Shown: positions 32,328 through 44,734 of the stretch, piece by piece
Position numbering within the stretch: the first letter of the stretch is position 1
Layout of the letters: every line of letters starts with the position of its first letter
Assembly: GCA_029215795.1 (NCBI GenBank)
Contig: JARDYH010000003.1
Coordinates: forward strand, 65,976,109 to 66,040,108
Direction: 5' to 3'
DNA: 64,000 bases
Source: Anniella stebbinsi
Lineage: Eukaryota; Chordata; Lepidosauria; Squamata; Anniellidae
Position numbers and translations under genes: made by a program
Notes under the pieces: generated by a model
What the model was told of the DNA's origin: nothing
The model's input: the letters and a program-made list of their open reading frames with translations, nothing else
Databases searched by the model: none

Positions 32328-32552
32328 GGCTCCAGACAGCAACCCATGCCCTCCTCCAGGATACTATGGACAGTATCCAACAAGGTACTACTGCTGCCAG
32401 TTTGGTTCTGCAAGTGGTCCTTCCCACCCATTCCACTGTACAAGCGAGACTCACCATTTGCACAATGGAAATTTAACGCTTCCTAAAGGAAGCCTCAAAA
32501 CAAGTGGAAATGCTAGTTTCTGGATCGGGAGAGGTCAGAGGAACTCCCTTAC
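32328..32552 (+). other. Exon candidate with Cys-rich peptide (unrecognised)
   Basis: The acceptor 'tgttcctgttcag' and the donor AC|GTAAGTTC bound 225 nt, 75 codons in length and phase-symmetric. One frame is open and reads APDSNPCPPPGYYGQYPTRY, then YCCQFGSASGPSHPFHC, then two N-glycosylation sequons (NLT, NAS) before RGQRNSLT. Four cysteines and the sequons would suit an extracellular segment. I do not recognise the family; it may be a pseudo-exon. Confidence 0.28.
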
Positions 32553-34569
32553 GTAAGTTCCTCTACCCTGCCTCATTAATGTCCCACTAATTCCCTATTG
32601 CACCCAGAAGCGCTAAATCTCTGCTGCACAAGTGGTGGGTGCTGCTTACAGAACAGAATCAGCAAGGAATACCAGAATTGCGGGGGCATAGTGCCCCATT
32701 GGATACCACCCTATAAATGGTACATAGGCTCAAACAGGCCAATTTACTTCCCCCCATACTCAGTTTTTTATTTTTTATTTCTAATGAACGCTCATTCACT
32801 GACTCCTGGACACCGTTAAGCATGCACAGTTTGCACTGGGAGGTTTGGGGATTCTTCATTTAATTTACCAACTGACATTATTATTACATATATCTGCATA
32901 CTTATGTATATAGAAACCACTAACTTCTTTGTGGGTAGCCTTGTTCCACTTACAAAATGATAGGCATTTGACCATTTGTATTTGCCAGTAGGATATGGTG
33001 ATGATTTATATTTTACAAATACACATAGTTTTCCGTGGTTGTGATGATTCAAATATAATTATTTTCTCCGTTTCCTGTTTGTCCTATGTACTGTCATAAT
33101 GCATTGCAAATTAAAATGAACATAAATGTAATTGTTTTACATGTGCTGAAGGGAGGACAGATATTTCAATGTATTTTTATCTCCAAAGGCCTTAAACACA
33201 ATTACAAATGCAGGGAGCATGTGGGCGATTACAACAGTTAAAATAAGTAATTTGCTGTGTTTATTTGGCATTCATAAGCAATTCATTTTCTCAGCAACCA
33301 ATTCTCAGCAACACTGTTAGAAGACGACATCATGCCACAAAGGTGTTCTGAGTCCTCCTGTGAGGTCTATAAAATTGCTTATTTTTGATGCTTTCACAAA
33401 GAAATAATTCCCCCATCCAACTGTGTTTAAACATTCAATTCAGTGACTACAAAATGTAACTTCTGCTGGACACTATTCGACAGGCTGCATGTTATCAGTT
33501 TTCTCCTTCGAACCCTTTGGCATTTGTATCCAAGTTGATTCCAATGACATCTGTATGTCTCATTAGTGTGCATCTAATAAAGGGCTGCATAACAGGGAGG
33601 TTCTTAAACCCATAAGATCCACATGAATGCTCAACAGCCTAGTTTTACTTTTTATGAAGGCAAGTGAAGAAACCCTAATTGTATTGCCATTGTTTTCTGC
33701 AGTATCCCAAGCCTGAAGGGACTAGAAATGTTGTGGGATGATAAACTCAGCCAATTTGACAACAGCAGAGAAAATTACAAAGAACGGAGGCACTACATTA
33801 ATTAATCCCATCTGGTATTCCTCAACCTCAAAACATATTCCCAAAAGCAAGCCTTCAAGGGTGACCAATTTAGAACTGAGATGTGGAGAACCCTGATGAA
33901 ATCATCAGTGAACTCATAATGGTCAGAGAGGGGAGGGGCAGGTATTCTTTCAATCCCCCCTCAGCATTTAAATAGAGTTACTTTGAGTAGTAGCCCTTAC
34001 TTGAAAATAGCTAGTATATTTAATATGAAGGAATACAATCTGCACTTCCTCTTTACTAACAAGTATTCAGGGCTGCCGCCATTGCTCAATAGCCACTGAC
34101 TTTAATTACAGCACTTTCAAAATTTCATCATCATACTAAGCATGTCTCCTCCCTGCAGTATTTTTCAGTCTTTGCAGCAATATAGATTTCCTATAATAAA
34201 AATGTAACATTGATTCTTTAAGATGTAGACATGTCTCCATTTGTATCCATATCTTAGGAAGATATTCTATTAAGTAACCTCATGGATTCTAGACCTATAA
34301 CTCCCACTAAATAGCCATTATCCATTCATTTTCATCAATGAAATTTATTCACCTTGCTTGTAACAAGAATTTAATTTGCAAGGTCTGCAAATAAAGCTTT
34401 CAAGAACAAACAGCAACATCTCAATACAACTTTAAATAAGCTGTTGCCAGTCTCCTGAAGGAATTCCAAAGAAGCATGAAATTGCGAATTAGAATTTATC
34501 AGTTTGATTCTATCCATTTAGGCTTGAATTGAGATAATGGTTTCCTTCCCCACTACATGTGTTAATTAG
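32553..34569. other. No gene seen; apparently unique DNA
   Basis: No repeat border, RNA gene or coding motif was recognised in 2 kb. The lack of recognisable repeats is itself notable for this window. Confidence 0.4.
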
Positions 34570-34880
34570 CATTGCTAGGATGATTGGGTTGTCACCAATT
34601 ACAGCTGCTGTGAATGGTCACTGCTTATTTTGCCAACATTTAAGCTTTAATTGAATTGTCACAGACTCTACTTATTTGAACCTACCATTTACAGTTTCCC
34701 CCTTCTATATGCCTATATATAGGTAGAGAGTTAGATGTGTATACATATATACCATACTAGTTGAGGATAACACTTCATGCATCAGATGAATTAAACTCTA
34801 GTCCACAAAACCTTATGCCATTAATAAAGCTGCTAGCCCTTAAAAGTGCCACAAACCTCTTTGTTATATTTGCTGTAACT
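34570..34880 (+). mobile_element. Old interspersed repeat, second copy
   Basis: Shares 'gctgtgaatggtcactgctt', 'aatgaattgtcacaga'-like words and 'agtccacaaaaccttatgcc' with the copy at 30,190. It ends 'taaaagtgccacaaacctct'. A shorter 3' copy lies at 53,495-53,575. A (TATA)-rich insertion occupies 34,715-34,755. Confidence 0.55.
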
Positions 34881-34881
34881 T

Positions 34882-34962
34882 ACCTATACATGCCTATTCA
34901 TAAGTAAACCTGAGTTTAATAGGACTTGCTCCCAGGTACACATGTATAGCACTGTATTTAAC
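34882..34962 (+). mobile_element. MITE-like repeat fragment
   Basis: The words 'tattcataagtaaacctgag' and 'aggacttgctcccaggtaca' place it with the dispersed small repeat at 18,858 and 53,088. It follows the older repeat directly. Confidence 0.5.
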
Positions 34963-35417
34963 ACAGGAAGGGGGTGGGGAAATATTTTTGCTTACATCAC
35001 TAACTTCAGATCACAAGTCCTTTCTGTATTTCAGCCTGTAATAAATATGGTTGAGGTTTGGAGGGGGGTTGCTAATGAGGCTATTTTAACAGGAAAATGA
35101 AGAAAAGAAGTATCCAGGATTAGAAGCTATCTGCTTACTTATTTTACACAAATTAATAATATGCTCCCTATCCTGTGGAGCAAGACTCATCCAGGTCACA
35201 TTTTTCTGGGATGGGAAATAAATGGAATTAATTTCTAATAGTGTGAAAAGAACATCAAGGAATTGTTTTGCGATGATATATGATTCAAAGGAAAATAAAC
35301 ATTTTTGTGACTTGAAGTAATTTTGTGAAAAGAAAGGCTTGTTTCTCTAAGTATTCAGATTAATGAACTAGGTTTTTAAAGTTCCTCTCAGCTTTTTACT
35401 ATATGGCTCCATTCAGG

Positions 35418-35737
35418 TAGGCTGACCATATGAAAAGGAGGACAGGGCTCATGTAACTTTAACAGTTGTAGAGAAAAGGGAATTTCAGCCAGTGCCATTT
35501 GTATGCAATTAGTTCCTGGTGAAATTCCCTCTTCATTACAACACTTAAAGCTGAAAGGGCCCTGCCCTCTTTTGTATCTGGTCACTCTAGTATAGTGCAT
35601 ACAACTTTAATTGCTTTTATGAAGAGGTGATTTCACCAGGTACTAATTGCATACAAATGATGCTGGCTGAAATTCCCTTTTCTCTGCAACTGTTAAAGTT
35701 ACATGAGCCCTGTCCTCCTTTTCATATGGTCAGCCTA
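35418..35737. mobile_element. Composite hairpin MITE, 320 bp
   Basis: The outer inverted repeats are long: 'taggctgaccatatgaaaag' on the left matches the reverse complement of 'cttttcatatggtcagccta' on the right, continuing for about 110 bp. The flanks are ATTCAGG (35,411-35,417) and ATTCAGA (35,738-35,744), a possible 6-7-bp duplication. Inside, 35,525-35,588 is another inverted copy of the left end, so the element is built of about 1.5 palindromic monomers. No coding sequence is seen. Confidence 0.8.
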
Positions 35738-35744
35738 ATTCAGA

Positions 35745-36164
35745 AGACACCTTGAACCATGATTTTAACCACAGTAGTTAAGCCAGAAAGCTGGGCCAAA
35801 ATGGGTAATTCTTTAATCTTGAATAAGCCTTCTTGCTGCTAGGCAACAATACAAGCCAGTAAGACAGTGAGATTATGCAGGACCCATGCCATTTTCCTCA
35901 AAGCAAACAGCATAATAAAATTAAAATAAGGAAACCATATTTTCAGGATTGAAAATCCTGGTCAGTAGCAAATATAAAGCTCTAACTAATATTGGTTTGG
36001 GTTTTACATAAATTGATTTTTTCCCTTGTACTTCAGAATTGTATCTTTATAACACATCCATTTTCTTTACTTTCCTAACAATATATATTATTCATGGCCC
36101 TATCTCATAGCCATCAGCAGCTCCAGGACAGGACAGGCAAGTTACATACATTTTATTACAAGTA

Positions 36165-36195
<31 letters not shown>

Positions 36196-37305
36196 GTTTT
36201 AAAAGCTCGATGAGAGTTACAAGATAAAACCCCAAAACTAGTAAATAACCATTACAAATACTTTTGATATATTTGATGGCACTTTTTGATGGCATTTGCT
36301 CTTTTCCACAACACAGCCCTTTCTTTAAATCATTTCCCCTTTAAATCATACCACTGTGCAATTTTGTTGTTGTTGTATAGACTATAGGTGTGAAGGACTA
36401 CAGGCATTTGTCTTATAAGAATTCTATTAAACTATGAATGGCAAACTACATGATTATCAGCTTCTCCCTCATAAAATTCAATCATGCAAATATTTAATCA
36501 GGGACATGTCAGACTACTCATTTTGACAATATCAGCATCAGCCAATGATGCCCTGAGGTTTTAATACATATTGACTTTTCTATTACTTCAGTGGCTGATT
36601 TATGCAAAGCAGGACATTTTAAAAATGACCTACTTCTCAGATCTTATAGTACCTACTTATTGCTTCCAGTGATGACAAGGTTTTTCTTTAGGGACATATC
36701 ACTGCCTAAAGTGCAAAAAGAGAAAACAAACATAATCCCTTTACTCTCAACACTATAAACTCAATTACTTCCTTGTCAAAAGGACATTCACGAGGATGCC
36801 ACATAGGACACCATCTGTCCAGTGCTGACTATTTAGATTGCTCTTTCAGCAGTATCAAAAAAATAATAATCATAGCATCTAATTCTGCAGCCATTCATAA
36901 TAATACAGAATGAATGCTTTGTTGACTGCAGATACAAATTAGATATATTTGCTGACTGTAAAAGAGAATTTAAGCCTTCTTTAGTATATGTATTATTGTA
37001 CATACTGATATTGTGTGTGTTTCAAAAGCCATAAAAATACAGCAAAGAAAAAAAACTATTTGGACAAACCAAAATTCTCACATTTCATTGTTACCCCAAA
37101 CCCCAAAAGGTAAGGAGGTTTAGTTTGTTGTCACTGAAGTTGTCCTCTTGAATTACCACTAGCCTGCTTTTTAACATGCCTCAAGATTAAAGAAAACTTA
37201 CTGTACCAAAGACAACACTGCTACACTCTGCATACGTTTATGTGTGTCCACTGAATTGTGCTGATAACATTGTTATATATATTATAATACATATAAACTA
37301 CTGAC
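35745..37305. other. No gene seen; (TA)n at 36,169-36,195
   Basis: A TA dinucleotide run of 27 bp is the only clear repeat. The rest is AT-rich unique DNA without a recognised motif. Confidence 0.5.
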
Positions 37306-38065
37306 ATGACCGATTTCTACCCAGCCAGAATGGCTTGGGTGGGGGTCACATTTGAGGGTGGGGATGCGCCAGTATATGCTGCACACATGCTAAGCACGTG
37401 TGTAGCTTTAGATGAAGGTGGGGCCAAGCCTATAAAGGTTGGCCCAGAGAGGATCCCAGCCTCTTTCGTTGACAGCCCCACCTTCCCTCCCTAATAATCA
37501 GTATGGGATTAGCCAGTCGCTCCCTTTGGAGGGGTGGAGTCTGAGTAGGATTTTTTTCCTGACAGGTTTTGCCTACTTCATACTGGAATAAATTCATTGG
37601 CATTGAAGGATAAATAAGTCGATTTGGTGGGTGTCAGGGTAGTGCTGGAATCTCATGAGTTTTGAATAGGGATGGTGAGCACTCTGGCATCTTTATGGTG
37701 CCTGGCAATTCAGAGGCCCTGCTCCTCTGGGGCTGTGTAACTCTCGTGTCAGTATATGGGTTGCCTTTGGGGATCTTCCTGTCTCGTCTACTCAGAGCTG
37801 TGCAGCACTGAGTGGCAGATGACGCAGGTCGGTCCCCCCATACACTGAAGTGTAGCTTGAATAAGGGGCCAGGTTTACCCAACCCCTGCGTTCAATGGAG
37901 TGGCTCGCCCTTATTGGCAGGCTAGTTGTCTGGAAAGAGTCATTAAGATTCCTGCACGCTCAGATCCAGGGAGGGGTGAATTACCCTTCTTAAATAAAGA
38001 GGCCCTAGTTTATCTCAAGCTCTGGTGTCTGTGTTTTTATTTCTAGGCTTCATTCTCCGTTCACA
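37306..38065 (+). mobile_element. Possible solo LTR
   Basis: The stretch is GC-richer than its flanks. It has a TATA-like 'cctataaaggttggcc' at 37,430, an AATAAAG at 37,995, and a terminal 'agtttatctcaagctctggt' with 'gtctgtgtttttatttctag' typical of LTR R/U5 regions. It closes near 'ttctccgttcaca'. No internal region or second LTR is present and no sure target duplication was found. Superfamily unassigned. Confidence 0.4.
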
Positions 38066-38079
38066 AGATGAGGGATGAT

Positions 38080-38132
38080 GAGTTGTAGTCGAAAACATCT
38101 GGAAGGACCGTGATTGGAGAAGGCTGATCTAA
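38080..38132 (+). mobile_element. Right half of palindromic MITE
   Basis: The run 'gatgagttgtagtcgaaaac' and 'atctggaaggaccgtgattg' matches the right half of the element at 20,914. The left half is missing. Confidence 0.6.
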
Positions 38133-38879
38133 ATGAATAACTGGACCTGCTTTTCAGGCAGCCTCAATTTCAGAAGTACATGTCACTTATAAATTACATA
38201 TCTGCATGATCCAAATTTTATATTTATATTTTATGGAATCTTAACATGGCCGTATATTGGGACTTATGTATATATTGCTGCTTCCTTTCTTAGGGAAGGA
38301 GGAGTTTGATTCCTGTACATAAACAAATTACTTAAAGACCAAAAGTTTAAAATCGCAGCAGTACTGCTACAATGTTGTGTCAATTTACATGAACGTCAAC
38401 CATGACCTGGCCATCCTCCTCCTCCTCATCTTGCATGCTCCAATTCTGTCCCTTATTGGCTTTTTTTTGGGGGGAGGGCAAACTATAATTGTCCTTTGCA
38501 TCCAAATCAGGAAGCTATTATTGTGCTAGCCCTCCAAACCAGAATTGGAAACTATGGTTTATCCAAAACTAAAAGTTATGTATGAAATTGAATCATGTAA
38601 GACAAGAAGGAAGGGAGATATGAATTGTACATCTATCAGATAAAATAGCTGAGGAGATCATTGGCATTTTTGATCTATTCATGAATTATGACTCTAATAC
38701 TACATCTTAAAGACCTAAAATCTTTTTAAAAAACAAAAAAAACATATTTTATTTAGTGAAATTATAAGTCCAAAATATTTTTACACGTACAGTTATAAAA
38801 ATGAAGAATTTAGTTCCCTTGACTTTGCACACAAATAGCCATGTGTTTTATGAACTGCCTACTATTGTGCTAGATGCTG
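38133..38879. other. No gene seen
   Basis: AT-rich DNA without a recognised motif. A weak element-like patch with 'aactatggttt' lies at 38,480-38,575. Confidence 0.4.
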
Positions 38880-38886
38880 TACACAC

Positions 38887-38939
<53 letters not shown>
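38880..38939. repeat. (AC)n(AT)n microsatellite
   Basis: About ten AC units pass into 18 or so AT units. The open frame across it is an artefact. Confidence 0.95.
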
Positions 38940-38941
<2 letters not shown>

Positions 38942-39529
38942 CTCAAGTCTCTGACAAAGGACTCAAAAGGGACAGGGAAAGAGAATAGAAAGGAATAATT
39001 AAAATCAACTATGCCACAATAGTTATTCTGGAATTAGTGGCATTCTACTCATATGATGACAAATTCACTAGAAATGTCAAGATACTTGAGGCTATAGAAA
39101 GTAAAGATCATCTGCAAGGTTTCTAGGCAAGCAAAATGTATCTGTAGTTTTTGAACTACAATAGTTATGAAGTAGGTGGCCAATACATCTGAAGACACAT
39201 ATACCATGACCCAATGTAATATTTCAGCAAAAATTCAGATATAATACATAAAGATAGTAATTGTACATATTGAACCAAATCATTATTATATAATACTAGT
39301 TTACCCATACATACAGGGATGTCACATGTCATTTTTAATTGTAAAAACAGTAATGCTAGCAAACAGTCATTCATAAAATAAAAACAATTTAAATTTAACT
39401 TGAAATACTTGAGGCTGCTGAAACAGAACAGGCCCGTTCAAGGGAAAAGGCCTCAGTGAATAGGGAGGTGGGGCTAACCCGCCTAAAGGCAGCTAAAACC
39501 ATACTTAAGGCTCAATCTCAATCTGCTAC
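38940..39529. other. No gene seen
   Basis: Unique AT-rich DNA; no feature recognised. Confidence 0.4.
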
Positions 39530-39597
39530 TTATTAATCTATTTATTACATTTTTATACCGCCCAATAGCCAAAGCTCTCTGGGCAGTTCACTTGTTG
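39530..39597 (-). mobile_element. L2-type LINE 3' tail, minus strand
   Basis: 'ttataccgcccaatagccaa' and 'agctctctgggcagttcac' are the reverse complement of the L2 3' terminus at 2,500-2,540. The (AAAT)-type tail is at the left. Confidence 0.75.
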
Positions 39598-40117
39598 GAG
39601 CAAAATACAGGTAACTTATCTGACTTCTTCTGCTCTAGCATCACTCGGAGCTCTCCATGATGCTATTCTATTTCCTTTCTCTCTGGGAAACCTGACTCCT
39701 GCTTGATCAAAATCCGCTGAACCTGACTTGCCTCAAGTCCTTAGGGTGAACTGGACTTCATAGTACACAACAATACCTGGCCCTCACTGCAATAAGAGGA
39801 CTCACTCTCTGAAACAAAATACTCTGGCTCTAAATAGGGAGATTTTTGTGACTCTCTATTTTTTTGGTTTATTGGTATGAACACTCATACTTTTCTTCCT
39901 CCTTACTTCCTATATTGAATATTTTCCTTTATTGGTCCTAATCACCATACATGCCAACCTTTTTCTTCTGTGTCTTACATTCAATTTCATTTCCTTGCAC
40001 CTGATATGCCTCCCAGCCCACATCCACCCACTTTTATTTTCTTTTAACATTATTCACCTTTTCTTTCATTTCTTCCATTTTCTACCTTGTCAATACCATC
40101 ATATATTTTACTTGACA

Positions 40118-40190
40118 TTTTATTATTATTATTTATTACATTTATAAACCATCCCATAGCCAAAGCTCTCTGGGCAGTTTACAAATATTT
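40118..40190 (-). mobile_element. L2-type LINE 3' tail, minus strand
   Basis: 'tataaaccatcccatagcca' and 'aagctctctgggcagtttac' form a second reverse-oriented L2 3' terminus, preceded by (TTA)n at 40,121-40,137. An AT-rich unique stretch separates it from the copy at 39,530. Confidence 0.75.
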
Positions 40191-41294
40191 TAGTAGTTTT
40201 GACTCAGGTTCAGAATTGGATAAACCAGATATGGTAAGTCAGAAATTATTTTTCTTCCTATTTCCCTCCCCTTCCATACCCTGGTTTACCAGGCCTTGTC
40301 CAACTCCAACATAGCAATAACCACCAGGCTCCAAGCTCTGATCTATTAATAATTACCAAGAGTTTCATGCCACCCAACACACATTTTTTTTTAAAAAATC
40401 AAAAGCTTACAACTATGTCTTGAGGCCATTCCAGGTATTGGTTCGTTACGGCACAGCTTAGATGGAACTTCATCTAGAGTCATGTTTCTGCAGCACATTC
40501 CTCTGGACCCACGCTGAGATTCCTCTGAAAAGGGTGCCCCATATGTGATAGCTCAGGGGATTGGAGCCACACGCACATGTATACATACACACACAACAGC
40601 AATCCTGATACAGATTGCTCCATCCTCACTGCTAGGAGCAGTGCGGAAAGGATTACCTGTTATGAGGGTCTCTGGGGAATTGAATAAAGACTACAGAGAA
40701 GAAAGAACTCAGCAGTGAGGGTAGGAGCAGGGGCTGCAATAAAGGTTTTGGAGGGATCCATGTGGCCCTTGGCTTACAGGTTGTGCACCCCTCTCTTCAG
40801 CCAAGCAGCCACAAAAATTACAATTAAGTGAGGAAACAGTCCAGCAATTAGGGTGGGCACTTATCACAAGAAAAGCGGACAAAAGAAGACACAGATTTTC
40901 ATAAACTGTGCATGTGTTACTATATAGATGCACATTTAATTAATAATCATAATCATTCAAACAGAAATTCAATACATCTCACCACTGTGTGGAAGACTGA
41001 TCAGGTGACCTATGTGACTCTCCATTTTGCTGTCCAGGTACTAACTGTTGATGGACAACTTCAATGCCTGGGCTCTCCCTTGTAGCTCTTTGTCTTTAAA
41101 TTGGATTTGGACTCTCTAAAGTGGGATACATGGCCACTCTACCAGGTATGCAAAAGGGGCTGTACATAAGTACAGTTAGCAGCAACATCTGTTATTGTAT
41201 CAGCACCTTCCATCTACCATGATCATGGGAATCACTACAAATACCTCCATATACAATGTGGTTTACACCAGGTTCACATCAGTGTTCACCACAC
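40191..41294. other. No gene seen
   Basis: No coding motif or element border recognised. Confidence 0.4.
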
Positions 41295-41388
41295 AATCAA
41301 GTTCAATGTTTTTAATTTTTGTAAACCGCCCAGAGCGCTTCGGCTATGGGGCAGTATATAAATGGAATAAAATAAAATAAATAAATGG
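41295..41388 (+). mobile_element. L2-type LINE 3' tail, plus strand
   Basis: 'gttcaatgtttttaattttt' then 'gtaaaccgcccagagcgctt' and 'cggctatggggcagtatata', with an (AATAA)n tail. A severely 5'-truncated copy of under 100 bp. Confidence 0.8.
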
Positions 41389-41679
41389 ACACATATATGT
41401 ATGAGGAAGTGACGTGACTGTGTGCTTGGACAGAAAACTGAATGGGGCAAGCAGACCTCTATCACTGCAGTGGATTCCTGTTTCTATTAATCTGTTATAC
41501 ATAAACTACTATGTGCACATTTTTATGCTAAGACTAAACAGAAGCTAAACAAGAACACCTAGTGCTACAGATTTCTTTTCTATCCACTGTAAATTTCAAA
41601 GAAATTGTGTGAATAGATAGATACTGAACTTAATGGACTGTGGCATCTCAGGATAGCTGAGTAAACAAGCCTTCAATTA

Positions 41680-41800
41680 TGCCAGGAGTGGGCAATTTGC
41701 AGCCCTCCAGATGTGTTGGCCTAGAACTAGCATCTCTCACCATTGGCTATGCTGACTAGGCTAGTCAGAGTTGAAGTACAGTTTAAGGAAGGCTACAGTA
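41680..41800. mobile_element. Palindromic MITE, diverged
   Basis: 'ggagtgggcaatttgcagcc' and 'ctccagatgtgttggcctag' form the left half; 'gagttgaagtacagtttaag' is the decayed right half. Confidence 0.5.
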
Positions 41801-42484
41801 GTATATGAAATACCAAGGACCGAAAAGGAGTAAATGCTCTTACTGCAGCCTATGTTGCCTATACAATGAACTGCTATGCTTTTAGTACAAGTTTCCTTCA
41901 GTTTGCTTGCTTTGTGTCCAAGTATACTTTAATGCCCTAATCCATTTATGAATAGACAAAGAAGGCCAAATCATTCCTTTAGCAGGATGACAAAGAACTT
42001 CACCTTACCAAACACAAATATAATTTCCAGATGTTGCTATACAATCAGGCAAATGTTCCAAATTACAGAATTAAGAGATCAATTGTTGATGTATTTTCAG
42101 ACAAACAGCATATGGGATTCTGCAAATGCTGGTCCCAATATCCTTTCCCAAAGCATAACACTTAGTTTGTCATAACAGTTTTCTCCTCGAGAGAGGAAAG
42201 CACATTTGCCATCCAGAGAGTCAAGCCAAGAATGGTACATTTCATAATGGATATTTGCCTAAACTTGATACGTGTTTTATTTTTACGTTTCTGGCACCAT
42301 CAGTAATCTTGTGTGAGTAATTCCTGTGTTTCAAAATAGTGAAAATGATTCATATATGTGTCTAGCTCCAAAATTCTCCATTAAGAATTCCCGCAGGCTT
42401 GTAATACACCGGTGAGTATCAGACCTAGGCATGTATTAAGCAAGACCATATGGCTTTTGCACTATTTCTGACACAGGACTGGAT
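41801..42484. other. No gene seen
   Basis: AT-rich unique DNA with no recognised motif. Confidence 0.4.
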
Positions 42485-42655
42485 CCTATGTTATTCATTT
42501 ATTTTGTGGCATTTATATACTGCTGAATATAGTAAAACCTCTCAGCAGTTCACAATTTTCAAATACAGTATTAAAAACATCACATTAAAACACAACATTA
42601 AAATCATTTCCAACTACAGTAAAATGATGATGATGATGATGATGATGATGATGCA
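42485..42655 (-). mobile_element. LINE 3' end, minus strand, with (GAT)n
   Basis: 'tttgtggcatttatatactg' with 'tctcagcagttcacaatttt' and a run of 'aaaacatcacattaaaacac' looks like the reverse complement of an L2-type 3' UTR. It is followed by (GAT)n at 42,627-42,652. Confidence 0.55.
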
Positions 42656-43083
42656 GTAAAATGGAGTGGTATAATTAATTAATTAATGTTGAAAAACTGG
42701 ATCCCATATAAGAGCTACTTAGGCATGTCTCAAGACTTGCATAGTAGCGTTTGTTCTTTACCTGTCACTGTATATCAGGAACAGCGCTGGCTCCAAGTTT
42801 TATGGGGCCTTTGGGCAAGACTGCCTCAGTCAGTCTCTGCTTCTTTGCCCATTCAACTGTTCTCTTCTGCTGGGCCCAGTCTGTCCCACTACCCAGAAGG
42901 ATAGGGAAAGGTGAGGCTGATGGTCCATTTGAATGCTCTTGTCACTGCTCACATGTGCAGAGAGGACAGGAACAACCAGGCAAGCAGGAAGGAAGAAGAG
43001 GAGCAAGGCTGGCAGTGAGCCCCTGGGCAGGTACCTGATGATACTGATCCCTGACACTGACCCTGATCAGGAGTGAATATTTC
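42656..43083. other. No gene seen; GC-richer stretch
   Basis: Open frames on both strands (up to 95 codons) lack motifs. It may be an old repeat interior next to the pyrimidine tract. Confidence 0.4.
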
Positions 43084-43176
43084 CTCTCCTCCTCCTCCTC
43101 CTCCTCCTCCTCCTCCTCCTCCTCCTCCTCCTCCTCCTCCTCCTCTTCTTCTTCTTCTTCTTCTTCTTCTTCTTTC
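43084..43176. repeat. Polypyrimidine (TCC)n(TTC)n tract
   Basis: About 93 bp of pure pyrimidine, switching from CTC units to CTT units near 43,146. It is long enough to form triplex (H-DNA) structure in principle. Confidence 0.95.
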
Positions 43177-44734
43177 TAAAGTTACTTCAGAAAAGCATCA
43201 GAGTCACCCATTCTTCCGCTGGCTTAGATAAGCACATCAAGTCTCAAGGCATTATGGCTGTTTATATCTATTCCTTCATCCATTTGGGAGGATAAATTGA
43301 TGTGTTTTTCCCCCCAAAAGAGAACTAGAACTTGTCTTTCAAAGACTATATTGTAGCATGAAGGAAGGGAGTAACTTCCTTAGCCAAATTCTCTGCCAAT
43401 TCCCAAGTAGCATTACTTACAATTGTGACTTCTTCAGGCATTTGGAGAGGAAGCACCTGCCAACTTTCACTGGATAAATAAAAACATCACAGAAGCAAAG
43501 AAATACAGCTTTGTGGGTGAAATTCAAATTATGGGAAACAGTTCTAAAGAACAAAAAAAAATTATCCTTAAAAATCACTTACGAGGACAGAACATTTACA
43601 CTGAAGATTACCCTAATAATTGAAAAGAAAAAGAAACTAAAACTAAAACTACAATTACCATTTGGTAGTTATTAAGTCATAACTCACTTACACAAGAATC
43701 TTTCATATTGTCAGTAGTCTGTATAGTTTATTGGCAAGCATTTATTTGAACTCTACTGTTGAATGATATATACAATATTATGTTACAAGGTTATTATCCC
43801 TCTCTTTAGCCACTCTGCTTAATATAAAGAATCACTCTAAACTGAACCAATATTCTAAACAAAAAACATAGCCCCATTTTAAAATATATGTTATTATTCA
43901 CAGCTGGTTTCAGGCATTCAATGTGAAGTATTAAAACCTTCCTCCTGTTTCCCTTTACCATATACGATATCCTAGAGCTATAGCTACTCATCATTCAGCC
44001 ATCCAACTCATCTTGCTGAATGAGACCTCTTCAAGACTTCTATTCCTATAGCTCAGAAATGGGAAACCTCTGACATACAGGTCAAATTAAGCTCATCAGG
44101 CTATCCCATCCGGCCCATGAGGACTCACTTGGGCCTCTCCCCTCCCTGAAGACCTGTCCCTCATAAGGAAGCTGGAGCTGAAGAGCAAGTGAGCTACAGC
44201 CCTGAGGCCGTGGCTCACTCAGTTGCTCATTATTCATCTTCCCCAATCAGGGAATGCACAGAAAGAATGAAGCTGGCTTAGGGCTCAGCTGGTGATGGGA
44301 AAAGTGGCTCATCCAGGCCCTTGCTGAGACCCATCAGCTGCTGCTCACTGTCCCAATGGTTGCAATAAACAGTGGGGTGAAGTTGCCACATGACCTGACC
44401 AGCGCTTGGGGGAGCAGCTCCTCCAACTACCAGCTGAGTTCCTTTCTCTATGCAGAAAGAGTCTTTATGCCATTTTCTGCATGAAGAAAGGTAAAATGGG
44501 CATCATTATGGTATCAGGAGAGGACGTGGGTCCTCATCATCTGGCCTGCCTCAAATCTTACCCATACTATAGCTTTATGAGCCAATCACATATTTCACAA
44601 ACTCCGTGGCCTGCACCTTCTAATTAAGGCCTGAATGGGTTGTTGATACATCTACAAAGATCTCACACTGAAGCCACTGAGCTCAGGCTACTGAGCTCTT
44701 CGCATTCATCCACTTGCCATCATAAGCAATTGAT
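43177..44734. other. No gene seen
   Basis: The segment 44,050-44,400 is GC-richer and may be a decayed DNA element, but no ends were found. No coding motif recognised. Confidence 0.4.
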
